Assembly: GCA_029975055.1 (NCBI GenBank)
Contig: JARKPU010000013.1
Coordinates: 744,001-808,000 of the forward strand
DNA length: 64,000 bases
Direction of reading: 5' to 3'
Source of the DNA: Anaerolinea sp.
GTDB taxonomy: Bacteria; Chloroflexota; Anaerolineae; Anaerolineales; Anaerolineaceae
The translations under genes and the position numbers were made by a program. This document shows, piece by piece, positions 54,991 through 63,048 of this stretch. The notes under the pieces are model-generated. The model made no database searches. It was not told the DNA's origin and saw only the letters and a program-made list of their open reading frames with translations. How positions within the stretch are numbered: the stretch's first letter is position 1; every line of letters begins with the position of its first letter.

Positions 54991-56247
54991 ATGTCAACCC
55001 TCGCAATCCTCGGTGGTGAAAAGGTTCGCCAGGAACCCTACCCGCAATGGCCTGTGTTCGATGAGCGCGACATTGAAGCGGTAACCAACGTGGTTAAATC
55101 CGGTCGCTGGGGCGGGTTCCCATACCCCGGCCCCAACACGAGCGAATTTCTAAAACGTTTCGTCGAAATGCAAGGCGGCGGCTACCCGGTGTTGATGGCC
55201 AACGGCACGGTGACGATGGAAGTGGCCTTGCGCGCCGCCGATATCGGCTGGGGCGACGAAGTGATCGTCCCAGGCCTCACCTTCCAGGCCACCGCGGCGG
55301 CCCCGATGGCGGCCGGGGCTATCCCGGTCATTGTGGATGTGGACCCCGGGAACTACTGCATGGACCCGGCAAAGATCGAAGCGGCCATCACCCCGCGCAC
55401 GCGGGCCATCATCCCGGTTCACCTGGGCGCACAAATGGCCGACATGGATGCCATCATGCAGATCGCGGAAGCGCACAACCTCATCGTCATCGAAGACTGC
55501 GCGCACGCACACGGCGCCAAATGGCGCGGCATGGGCGCCGGGACGATCGGGCATTTTGGCTCTTTCAGCTTGCAATCGTCCAAAATACTCACCACCGGTG
55601 AAGGCGGCATCCTCCTCTGCCGCACACCGGAACTACAAGCCCGCGTCGAGAGCATCATCAACTGCGGGCGGCCGTATGAACAGGATGGCAAACGCATCTA
55701 CACGATGGGCGCGAACTACCGCCTGGGCGAATTCCAGGCAGCGCTGGGGGTGGTGGGCCTGCAGCGCTTCCCTGAGCAGCTCAAGCAAAGGAACGAAGCC
55801 GCCAATTACCTCGAAGAAGCCCTCAGCGAGGTGCCCGGCGTGCGCATCCTCCGGCGCGACCCGCGCCTGACCACCCGAACGATCTACATTTACGGGTTCG
55901 CCATCGATCCGGAAGTTTTCAAGAACCCTCACGAAGTCGTTTGCGCCGCGCTGGATGCCGAAGGCATCCCTTGTGACACCGGCTACCCGCCGATGCACCG
56001 CTACGACCTGTTCCAGCCCGGCCTTTCCAGGCTGCCGGTTCCCAGCGCCTTCCCGGAGCGCTTCGATTACTCGCAGGCTTCGCTGCCGGCCGCCGAACGG
56101 GCGGGAGAGCTGGAATCGGTCTGGCTGGATGAATCCGTCTTCCGCGACGGGCATAAGGGCGTTGATGACTTCATCGCCGCATTGAAAAAAGTGCAGGCCA
56201 ACGGCGAGGAACTCGCCAAAGAAGCTGCCCACCGCCGGGCAAAGTGA
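54991..56247 (+). CDS. DegT/DnrJ/EryC1/StrS-family PLP aminotransferase
   Basis: A 418-residue PLP enzyme that normally transfers an amino group onto a keto-sugar. The PLP lysine is K198 in SLQSSKILTTGEGG; FGSFSLQ and EDCAHAHGA are the cofactor contacts. The GGWGGFPYPGPNTSEF-like start (GRWGGFPYPGPNT) resembles the aminocyclitol/AHBA synthase branch. In a sugar-uptake operon it could run in reverse, removing nitrogen from an amino sugar or aminocyclitol; this is inference. TAAGGAG precedes the ATG. Confidence 0.9.
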   Translation: MSTLAILGGEKVRQEPYPQWPVFDERDIEAVTNVVKSGRWGGFPYPGPNTSEFLKRFVEMQGGGYPVLMANGTVTMEVALRAADIGWGDEVIVPGLTFQATAAAPMAAGAIPVIVDVDPGNYCMDPAKIEAAITPRTRAIIPVHLGAQMADMDAIMQIAEAHNLIVIEDCAHAHGAKWRGMGAGTIGHFGSFSLQSSKILTTGEGGILLCRTPELQARVESIINCGRPYEQDGKRIYTMGANYRLGEFQAALGVVGLQRFPEQLKQRNEAANYLEEALSEVPGVRILRRDPRLTTRTIYIYGFAIDPEVFKNPHEVVCAALDAEGIPCDTGYPPMHRYDLFQPGLSRLPVPSAFPERFDYSQASLPAAERAGELESVWLDESVFRDGHKGVDDFIAALKKVQANGEELAKEAAHRRAK

Positions 56248-56281
56248 CCGCCGGGTTGAACTGCCCGGCTGAAAGGTGTTG

Positions 56282-56854
56282 ATGAGCCGAGAAACGAAAA
56301 TCATCCTCGCGGTGGTGATCGGCCTGGTCGTGATCTGCGCCTGCATTGGCGGCGGCGTCGTCCTCATGCTCGCCCGCGGCGGCCAGATCCTTTCGAACGC
56401 AACCTCCACTCAGCCGCAAGACGTCTCGGCAGTGGCAGGCAAAATCGCCGACTATACATTGCCGGCTGGATACAAAGAAGCCATGTCGATGAGCCTGCTG
56501 GGCGTTTCGATGGCCGGTTTCTCCTCGGATGACGACCAGACCTTTATCTTCCTCTTCCAGGTTCCTAAAGGCACCATCAGCCCAGACCAGTTCCGCCAGC
56601 AAGTGGAGCAGATGGCCCAAAACCAGCTTGGAAGCGATTACACCCTCCAGCCCGCGGGAACCCAGCAAGCCACCATTCGCGGGCAGAGCGTGGAACTGCA
56701 AATGTATATCGGCACGCGCTCGAGCGGCGAGTCGATCCGGCAGATGATGGGCGCTTTCGAGGGCAAGGGCGGCCCGGCCTGGCTGATGGTCTTCGGCCCC
56801 GCAAACGCCTGGGATCAGGCAGCGGTGGATGCTTTCATCGCTTCTTTGAAGTAA
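56282..56854 (+). CDS. Small membrane-anchored protein, unknown function
   Basis: A 190-residue protein with one N-terminal transmembrane segment (about residues 7-30; IILAVVIGLVVICACIGGG) and a soluble alpha/beta domain of about 140 residues outside. The domain contains TLPAGYKEAMSMSLLGVSMAG and FIFLFQVPKGTISPDQF. No family was recognised. ATG at 56282 follows AAAGGTG. It lies between the sugar operon and murA with short gaps on both sides, so it may be co-transcribed with either. Confidence 0.72.
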   Translation: MSRETKIILAVVIGLVVICACIGGGVVLMLARGGQILSNATSTQPQDVSAVAGKIADYTLPAGYKEAMSMSLLGVSMAGFSSDDDQTFIFLFQVPKGTISPDQFRQQVEQMAQNQLGSDYTLQPAGTQQATIRGQSVELQMYIGTRSSGESIRQMMGAFEGKGGPAWLMVFGPANAWDQAAVDAFIASLK

Positions 56855-56886
56855 AATTGGAGAAAATCACCACCACGAGGGAATGA

Positions 56887-58170
56887 ATGGATAAATTTAT
56901 TATCGAAGGGGGTCACCCGCTGCATGGCGAGGTGACCCCATCGGGGAACAAGAATGCTGCTCTTCCCCTCCTGGCGGCCTGCCTGCTTACCGCCGAACCG
57001 GTCACCTTACGAAACGTGCCTGCGATCCTTGATGTGGCAAATATGCGCCGCCTGCTCGAGAGCCTGGGCGTTGAGTTCACCGACCTGGATGCGCATACCT
57101 GGCGCGTGCAAGCCCGCGAAGTGCGCCCCGCCAGCCTTGACCCAGACCTTTGCCGGAAAATCCGCGCCTCCATCATGCTGGCCGGCCCCATGCTGGCCCG
57201 CACCGGCGGGCTGCAGCTTCCTCCGCCGGGCGGGGATGTCATCGGCAGGCGGCGCGTTGATACGCATATCCTTGCCCTTCAGAAGTTAGGCGCTCAGGTG
57301 GATTACGGGCGCAGCTTTAGCTTCAAGGCTGATCAACTCACCGGTGGAGATGTGCTCCTCGATCAGGTGAGTGTGACCGGCACCGAAAATGCCATCATGG
57401 CCGCGGTGACGGCCAAAGGCCACTCCACCATCCGCAACGCAGCTTCTGAACCACATATCCAGGACCTTTGCCACTTTCTAAACCATCTTGGCGCGCGGAT
57501 CGAAGGTATCGGCTCGAACACGCTGCACATCGAAGGCGTTTCCAGCTTGAATGGTGGTGATTACACCATCGGCCCCGATTATCTTGAAGTCGTCAGCTTC
57601 ATCGGCGCGGCAGTGGTCACTCACGGAACGCTGCGCATCCGCAACGCAGGTATCGAATACCTGGATATGATCCGCCTTGTATTCGGCCGCATGGGCGTGG
57701 AATGGGAAGTGGACGGCGCGGATATCATCGTGCCCTCCGAACAGCGCCAGGAGATCGAACCCGACCTGGGCGGCATCATTCCCGAAATCGGAGTCATGCC
57801 GTGGCCATCCTTCCCGACCGACCTGATGAGCATCGCCATCGTCGTGGCCAGCCAATCGCGCGGCTCGGTCCTTTTCCATGATTGGATGTACCCCGGGCGC
57901 ATGTTCTTCACCGATAAACTCGTCGCGATGGGCGCCAACATCATCCTTTGCGATCCGCACCGCTGCATCGTCCAGGGGCCCAGCAAACTTTTCGGCGAGA
58001 AAATGGAAAGCCCCGATATCCGCGCCGGCATGGCGCTGGTGCTGGCAGCGCTTTCGGCGCAGGGCACATCCGTCATCCGCAACGTCGGGCAGATCGACCG
58101 TGGTTACGAGCAGGTAGATAAGAAACTGGCTGCGGCAGGCGCACACATCGAACGCCAGCGCGAGCAGTGA
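56887..58170 (+). CDS. murA: UDP-N-acetylglucosamine 1-carboxyvinyltransferase
   Basis: A 427-residue enzyme of the first committed step of peptidoglycan synthesis: it adds enolpyruvate from PEP to UDP-GlcNAc. K22 (SGNKNAALP) and the FPTDLM Asp are conserved. The catalytic Cys (C115 in E. coli, PGGCTIG) is replaced by D117 in PPGGDVIGRRRVD, the change known to give fosfomycin resistance in mycobacteria and others. CGAGGGA precedes the ATG; an ATG 4 nt earlier is out of frame. Ends 4 nt from the convergent kinase gene with no terminator between them. Confidence 0.96.
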   Translation: MDKFIIEGGHPLHGEVTPSGNKNAALPLLAACLLTAEPVTLRNVPAILDVANMRRLLESLGVEFTDLDAHTWRVQAREVRPASLDPDLCRKIRASIMLAGPMLARTGGLQLPPPGGDVIGRRRVDTHILALQKLGAQVDYGRSFSFKADQLTGGDVLLDQVSVTGTENAIMAAVTAKGHSTIRNAASEPHIQDLCHFLNHLGARIEGIGSNTLHIEGVSSLNGGDYTIGPDYLEVVSFIGAAVVTHGTLRIRNAGIEYLDMIRLVFGRMGVEWEVDGADIIVPSEQRQEIEPDLGGIIPEIGVMPWPSFPTDLMSIAIVVASQSRGSVLFHDWMYPGRMFFTDKLVAMGANIILCDPHRCIVQGPSKLFGEKMESPDIRAGMALVLAALSAQGTSVIRNVGQIDRGYEQVDKKLAAAGAHIERQREQ

Positions 58171-58174
58171 GTAA

Positions 58175-59896
58175 TTAATCGATCTGGCTTTCCCACAACC
58201 GGAATTCGCTCAGGATGGACCCGCCGGTGAATTCCCTGACGATGGAATTATCGGGCACCAGGTCAAGGTCGATCGGCAGGAACCAATCTAAGAAAGTCAG
58301 CAGCAATTTTGCCTCGATGTATTCCGGGTTGCCGTAAGGCACCTGGCGCAGCAACGGCTCGACCAGCGGTTTGAGCGCTGCCAGTTCGTACACCAGCGCC
58401 GAATTGAACAGCACGTCTGCGTTTTCCTGGTAAGGGAAAATGTGGCGTTTCTCCCCGCGGCGCACCGACTCCCACCGCGAGATCGTGCTCTGCGCCGAAT
58501 AGCCGCGCTCGCGGGCATCGCGCACGATGCGCCGCAGCAGGCGGCTGTCGGTGGTGGAGATGCGGTTATGCCGGTCGAGGTTGAGCTGTGTCAGGCAGGA
58601 GACGTAGATGCGGAAGGTCTCCTCGGGGTTGAAATCCGGCAACAGGTGCGGGTTGAGGCCGTGGATGCCCTCCAGGATAATCATCTGGTCCTTGCCCAGC
58701 CGCACCACCTCGCCGGGGACGCTGTAGCCCTTCTTGAAATCGAACTTCGGCAGCTGCACTTCTTCGCCGGCGATCAGGCGCTTGAAATGGTCGGCAATGA
58801 GCGCCGTGTCGAGCGCCTCGAGGCGCTCGAAATCATACTGGCCGTTCTCGTCGCGCGGGGTCTTTTCTCGTTCGACGAAGTAATTGTCCATCTCGATGGG
58901 GATGGGCGAGATGCCTTGCGCCAGCAGTTGCACCGCCAGCCGTTTGGAAGTGGTCGTCTTCCCCGATGAGGAAGGCCCGGCAATGAGCACAATGCGCGCC
59001 GTATCACTACGCTCGACGATCTTGCGCGCGATCTCAACCACCTGCTGTTCGTGGAACGCCTCGGCCACGAGGATAATCTCGCGTATGCGCCCGGACGCGA
59101 TGGCTTCGTTCAAAGCGCCGACGTTCTCGATGCCCAGGCGTTGCAGCCAGTTTCCATATTGCCGGAAGCTGGCCAGCAATTTGGGGTAATCGGGCATCGG
59201 CAAGAGTTCTTTCGGCGCGTGCCGGCGCGGGAATTGGAGCACGAACCCCTGGCTGTCCATCGGGCGCAGGTCGAACCAGCGCAAGTAGCCGGTGGAAGGC
59301 AGCATGTAACCGTAATGGTAATCACGGTGATCCTGGAGCGAATAGAGCACCAATTGATCTTTCTGGCGGAACTTCAAAAGGCGAACCTTCTCAGCCATCT
59401 TCCGCGCCGTGAACAACTCGCGCGCTTCTTCGATCGGAACCACGCTGCGCTCGAAGGGAATATCCTGATCGACCAGCTCCTGCATGTGGTCTTTCAGCTT
59501 CGCCAGTTCCGGCGCGGTCAGCGCCCCCCTGCCCCGCACCTGGCAGTAATAGCCGCCGGAAGAAACCGAGTGATCCACCGTCAGCATGGCAGGCGCATAC
59601 AGGTCTTCAAAAGCCGCTTCGAGCAGAAAGACGAGTGAACGCCGGTAAATGCGCGCGCCATCCGAAACCGACATCGTCACCGGCGTCACGCGCGATTCGA
59701 TTGTGATCGGGAAGGTCAATTCGCGCAGCTCGCTGTTGACGACGGCGCCCACGATCGGCGGGTTATCCCATTCCGGCAGGGCCCGCAGGAAGGTCTCCAC
59801 CGGCGCGCCGCGCGGCCCGCTGTAGATGCGCCCATCCGGCAGGTGAATTTCAACCGCCTCCCTCAAATTGACCGGGCCGACCTCCTGGTTTATCAT
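58175..59896 (-). CDS. Nucleoside kinase with threonyl-tRNA-synthetase-like N-terminus
   Basis: A 573-residue fusion. The first 60 residues resemble a TGS domain (VEIHLPDGRIYSG). Residues about 70-240 resemble the threonyl-tRNA-synthetase editing domain and contain DHSVSSGGYYC. Residues about 295-560 are a uridine-kinase/phosphoribulokinase P-loop domain with Walker A GPSSSGKTTTSKR (K313) and the segment EMDNYFVEREKTPRDENG. This architecture is a known bacterial nucleoside kinase family whose substrate is unclear. It is the last gene of a minus-strand operon behind the GH57 gene, 16 nt away. Confidence 0.88.
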   Translation of the reverse strand: MINQEVGPVNLREAVEIHLPDGRIYSGPRGAPVETFLRALPEWDNPPIVGAVVNSELRELTFPITIESRVTPVTMSVSDGARIYRRSLVFLLEAAFEDLYAPAMLTVDHSVSSGGYYCQVRGRGALTAPELAKLKDHMQELVDQDIPFERSVVPIEEARELFTARKMAEKVRLLKFRQKDQLVLYSLQDHRDYHYGYMLPSTGYLRWFDLRPMDSQGFVLQFPRRHAPKELLPMPDYPKLLASFRQYGNWLQRLGIENVGALNEAIASGRIREIILVAEAFHEQQVVEIARKIVERSDTARIVLIAGPSSSGKTTTSKRLAVQLLAQGISPIPIEMDNYFVEREKTPRDENGQYDFERLEALDTALIADHFKRLIAGEEVQLPKFDFKKGYSVPGEVVRLGKDQMIILEGIHGLNPHLLPDFNPEETFRIYVSCLTQLNLDRHNRISTTDSRLLRRIVRDARERGYSAQSTISRWESVRRGEKRHIFPYQENADVLFNSALVYELAALKPLVEPLLRQVPYGNPEYIEAKLLLTFLDWFLPIDLDLVPDNSIVREFTGGSILSEFRLWESQID

Positions 59897-59912
59897 GCCT
59901 GCCCCCTGCCTT

Positions 59913-62900
59913 CTACTTTCGGATCAGTTCGATCTGAGCGAAATCGTCCGGGCTGAGCTTTTCGAGCGCCTCGCTGCTGGGCGTGTAAGCCGAAAGCATC
60001 TCCTCCTGGCTGGGCGAATTTCCAGCCGGCCAGGCCATGTCGATGATCCGCGTGTGCGTGCCGTCAGCCGGCCCCCCGCCAAAGCGGTAATCGGCGGCTT
60101 CGGGGTTCACATCACGCACGCGCCACACGCCCGTGGCAGGGTAGCCTTCCTGCCCAAGCACCACCGCCGCATACCCCCATTGGCTGGGGTCTCCCTCGCC
60201 AAAGGCGGAGCGCGGAACCCGCAAAGTCACCGTTTGAGCGGCCGGGTCCACCAGGATTTTAAAATCCGCTCCGCTCACCGGCTTGGGCTCCAGGGTGGAA
60301 GCATCCGGCGCGTAGATGCCCGGCGTCCAGCCCTCGGCCCACAGGGCAAATTCCCAGCCGTTGCCTTTGCTCAGGGCGGCATTGCGCCCGGGCAGCAGCA
60401 GGCGGGCGCCTGTGGCCGCCCCGGGGTCTTGATCGATGTACACATCCAGGGTTTGAATCGAGAGGTTAAGCCCGCTCCCCCATGGGTTGGGGATGCCGCC
60501 GTAGAAGCTGAACTTAAAGATCAGGTTCTTCTCGTCGGCAGCCACGCTGAAGGCTTTCAGGTCAAACGCTTTGGGCAGGAAGACGGCGTTGGTCGGGTAG
60601 GTATACGTCCCCGGGCCGTGGTCGTCACCTTCGGGGTCTTGCACATCGAGCAGAATGGCCGCCGAAGTCACCTCCGGCAGAATGATCTGCGCCGGGCCAG
60701 GGTCGGGCAGGAACTGGTTGGCCGGCTTGACGTTGATCTTGAAGCGGATGGCATCTCCGGCTTCCACCTCGCCCAGCACGCTCAGCGGGATGGCAAACTC
60801 GCGCGCATCGCCCCCCGCGGCCGTCTGCCCGACTTCTCCCTTCAAATCCCAGCCGCCCTGCCCGGCCGTATAGTACTTCAGCGTGGTTTCGCCATCCCAC
60901 TCCACCAGCACATTCGCCGGGATCCCCAACAGCGATTTCGGCTCCTGCGCCACCGTCCGGGTGAAGTTATCGGCGTTCTTCAGGCGCGGGCTGTTGAAGT
61001 AAAAACCAACCCGCTGCACCGGCAAGAGCGACTCGCCAAACGTCATCTTGAAATAGAGGTTCTTCGTATCTAGGGTGTAGGCAAACCCCGTAGATGGCGA
61101 CTGCCCTTCGGCGGGGTAAACGGCGGCTTTGGCCCATTCCTCCGCCCCGGCGTTGCCGTCGATCACCGGCGTGGAAAGCCCCTCCAGCGGCGTTGAGGCC
61201 GCCACCGGCCTGGCCTGCGTGATCGGCACCTGCAAGAAATCCGGCAGGTCCAGCCCGAGTGACCGGTACACCGAAGCCAGCAGTTCGCGGTAGCCGGTGT
61301 CGAAGTAATCATCAGCCCCAGAGTCCTGGTCGCTGCCATACCACCAGAACCAATCGGAGCCCTCCGCCAGGTACATGAAGTCCTTCGCCGTGTTCAGGTC
61401 GGCCTCCGGGACCTTTCCGCTGCGGATGGCGCCATCCAGCGCCTGGCGGGTGCGCAACAGGTAATTCCAGGCGGTCGTTTCCTCTGGCTCGCCGATCCAG
61501 GTATCGTAATTCGGGCTGAACCAGGCGCCGGGGAAAAGCGTATCGAGCTTCTTCGGCTGCCCGAATTTCGCCAGGTAATCGGACGGGGTGGTCGTCTGGA
61601 TTGTCTTGCTCTCCGAGAGGTTGCGGTAGAGCGCATTCAAGAAGGCTTTGCCGTCGTTGGGGTAGTTCTCCCAGGCATTTTCGCCGTCGAGAATGATGCT
61701 CACCAGGTGCGGGCCGCCGGCGCCTTCCTTTTTCAGTTCCGCGCGGATGTTCTCCAGGCGCGTCATCACGTCGGCGGCGGCGGCTTCGCCGTCCATGCCC
61801 GAATAGGTGAAGCCGATCTTATCGGAAATCACCTGGTCGCGGAAAATCATCGCCACCGGGCCGCCTTCGACCGGGCCGCCTGCCTTTCCCTGCACGGTGT
61901 AGGGCCGGTAGAGCTGGTCGGCCTGCTGGACGGTCTCGCTCGAATCGCGCGTAAAGCTGTCGAGGGCGAGCGATTTACCGAGCACAAATTCACCACTGGC
62001 CATCCATTGGAACCCCGCGTTCGCCACCAGGGGAACAATCTCCTGCGCCACCGCGCCTTCGCCCGGCCACAACCCGCGCGGAGCCCGGCCGAAGTTCTGG
62101 GTGTAAATTTCAACTGCTTTCTTGAGCTGCACCTCGGCATCCTGTGGGTAGAAGAAGCGCCCTTCGGGCAGTTCGGCCGTCGGGTTCCCAACCAATGCCA
62201 GGTTGGTATCGTAGATCAACGGGAGAATCGGGTGAGCATAAGGCGTGGTGATCACCTCGATCTGCCCGGAATCCTGCAATTCCTTGTGAACCGGGATGAC
62301 TTCCGCCATGATGCGCCGGATTTCCGCGAACAAGACCGTCTTATCTGCCTCGCTGAAGCCGTGGTCTTTCGCCACCAGCCCTTTCAGCGGTTCTTTGGCC
62401 AGTTCATCCGGGTCGATCCACGCCAGGTTGAACCACACCTGCAGGTCGCGGAAGTTCTGCTCACTGAAGGTCTGGGCCGCTGCAGCAATCGCCGCATCAT
62501 CGACCGACTTGCCACGCAGATCGAGCAGCGCCTGGTAACCAGGATGAGCGGCGATGATATGATCCCAGTTGGCATCGAAGAAGCGCCGCAAGATGAAGTC
62601 TTTTTCCTCGGGCGTCAGTTCGGCAGCCGGTTTTTCGGCCAGTACCCAATATTGATCTTTCGCGCCATTCTCGACATAATCGGAAAGCTGCTTGAGGAGC
62701 ACAGGCGTCAGGTTGATCGTCACATGCACGCCGGGGTAGCTCTTCAGCATCGCCGCCATGTCGTAGTAATCCTTCGTGGCGTGCACGCGCACCCACGGGC
62801 GCGTATAGATGCCTTCGGCGTCTTTGTAATAAAGCGGCTGGTGCTGGTGCCACACCAGCGCCAGGTATAACGGTTCTTCTCCTGCCGGCTGGGTGGCTTC

Positions 62901-63038
62901 GGGCGCCTTCGTGGGCGCCGGTTGTGCGGTCTGCGTGGAAACCGGGGTTTGCGTGGGGGTTTGCGTTGCCTGCGCGCAAGATGCGAGCAGAATCCCTGCC
63001 AATACCAATAATGCCAGAACAGCCTTTAATGTCCGCAT
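59913..63038 (-). CDS. GH57 family alpha-glucan hydrolase lipoprotein with C-terminal glucodextranase-like domain
   Basis: A 1041-residue surface lipoprotein. Signal peptide with lipobox LLASC (C21), a Thr/Pro/Ala linker, then the GH57 barrel: HQHQP at 64-68, nucleophile E327 in GLWPGEGAV and acid D451 in LDGENAW. After about residue 690 lies a beta-sandwich region resembling the glucodextranase C-terminal/DOMON-like module. It fits an extracellular amylopullulanase or alpha-amylase degrading starch or glycogen near the cell. The start at 63038 is fixed by the signal peptide; longer upstream sequence would overlap the ROK gene. It lies 10 nt after the ROK gene. Confidence 0.92.
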   Translation of the reverse strand: MRTLKAVLALLVLAGILLASCAQATQTPTQTPVSTQTAQPAPTKAPEATQPAGEEPLYLALVWHQHQPLYYKDAEGIYTRPWVRVHATKDYYDMAAMLKSYPGVHVTINLTPVLLKQLSDYVENGAKDQYWVLAEKPAAELTPEEKDFILRRFFDANWDHIIAAHPGYQALLDLRGKSVDDAAIAAAAQTFSEQNFRDLQVWFNLAWIDPDELAKEPLKGLVAKDHGFSEADKTVLFAEIRRIMAEVIPVHKELQDSGQIEVITTPYAHPILPLIYDTNLALVGNPTAELPEGRFFYPQDAEVQLKKAVEIYTQNFGRAPRGLWPGEGAVAQEIVPLVANAGFQWMASGEFVLGKSLALDSFTRDSSETVQQADQLYRPYTVQGKAGGPVEGGPVAMIFRDQVISDKIGFTYSGMDGEAAAADVMTRLENIRAELKKEGAGGPHLVSIILDGENAWENYPNDGKAFLNALYRNLSESKTIQTTTPSDYLAKFGQPKKLDTLFPGAWFSPNYDTWIGEPEETTAWNYLLRTRQALDGAIRSGKVPEADLNTAKDFMYLAEGSDWFWWYGSDQDSGADDYFDTGYRELLASVYRSLGLDLPDFLQVPITQARPVAASTPLEGLSTPVIDGNAGAEEWAKAAVYPAEGQSPSTGFAYTLDTKNLYFKMTFGESLLPVQRVGFYFNSPRLKNADNFTRTVAQEPKSLLGIPANVLVEWDGETTLKYYTAGQGGWDLKGEVGQTAAGGDAREFAIPLSVLGEVEAGDAIRFKINVKPANQFLPDPGPAQIILPEVTSAAILLDVQDPEGDDHGPGTYTYPTNAVFLPKAFDLKAFSVAADEKNLIFKFSFYGGIPNPWGSGLNLSIQTLDVYIDQDPGAATGARLLLPGRNAALSKGNGWEFALWAEGWTPGIYAPDASTLEPKPVSGADFKILVDPAAQTVTLRVPRSAFGEGDPSQWGYAAVVLGQEGYPATGVWRVRDVNPEAADYRFGGGPADGTHTRIIDMAWPAGNSPSQEEMLSAYTPSSEALEKLSPDDFAQIELIRK

Positions 63039-63048
63039 GCCTGCCTCG

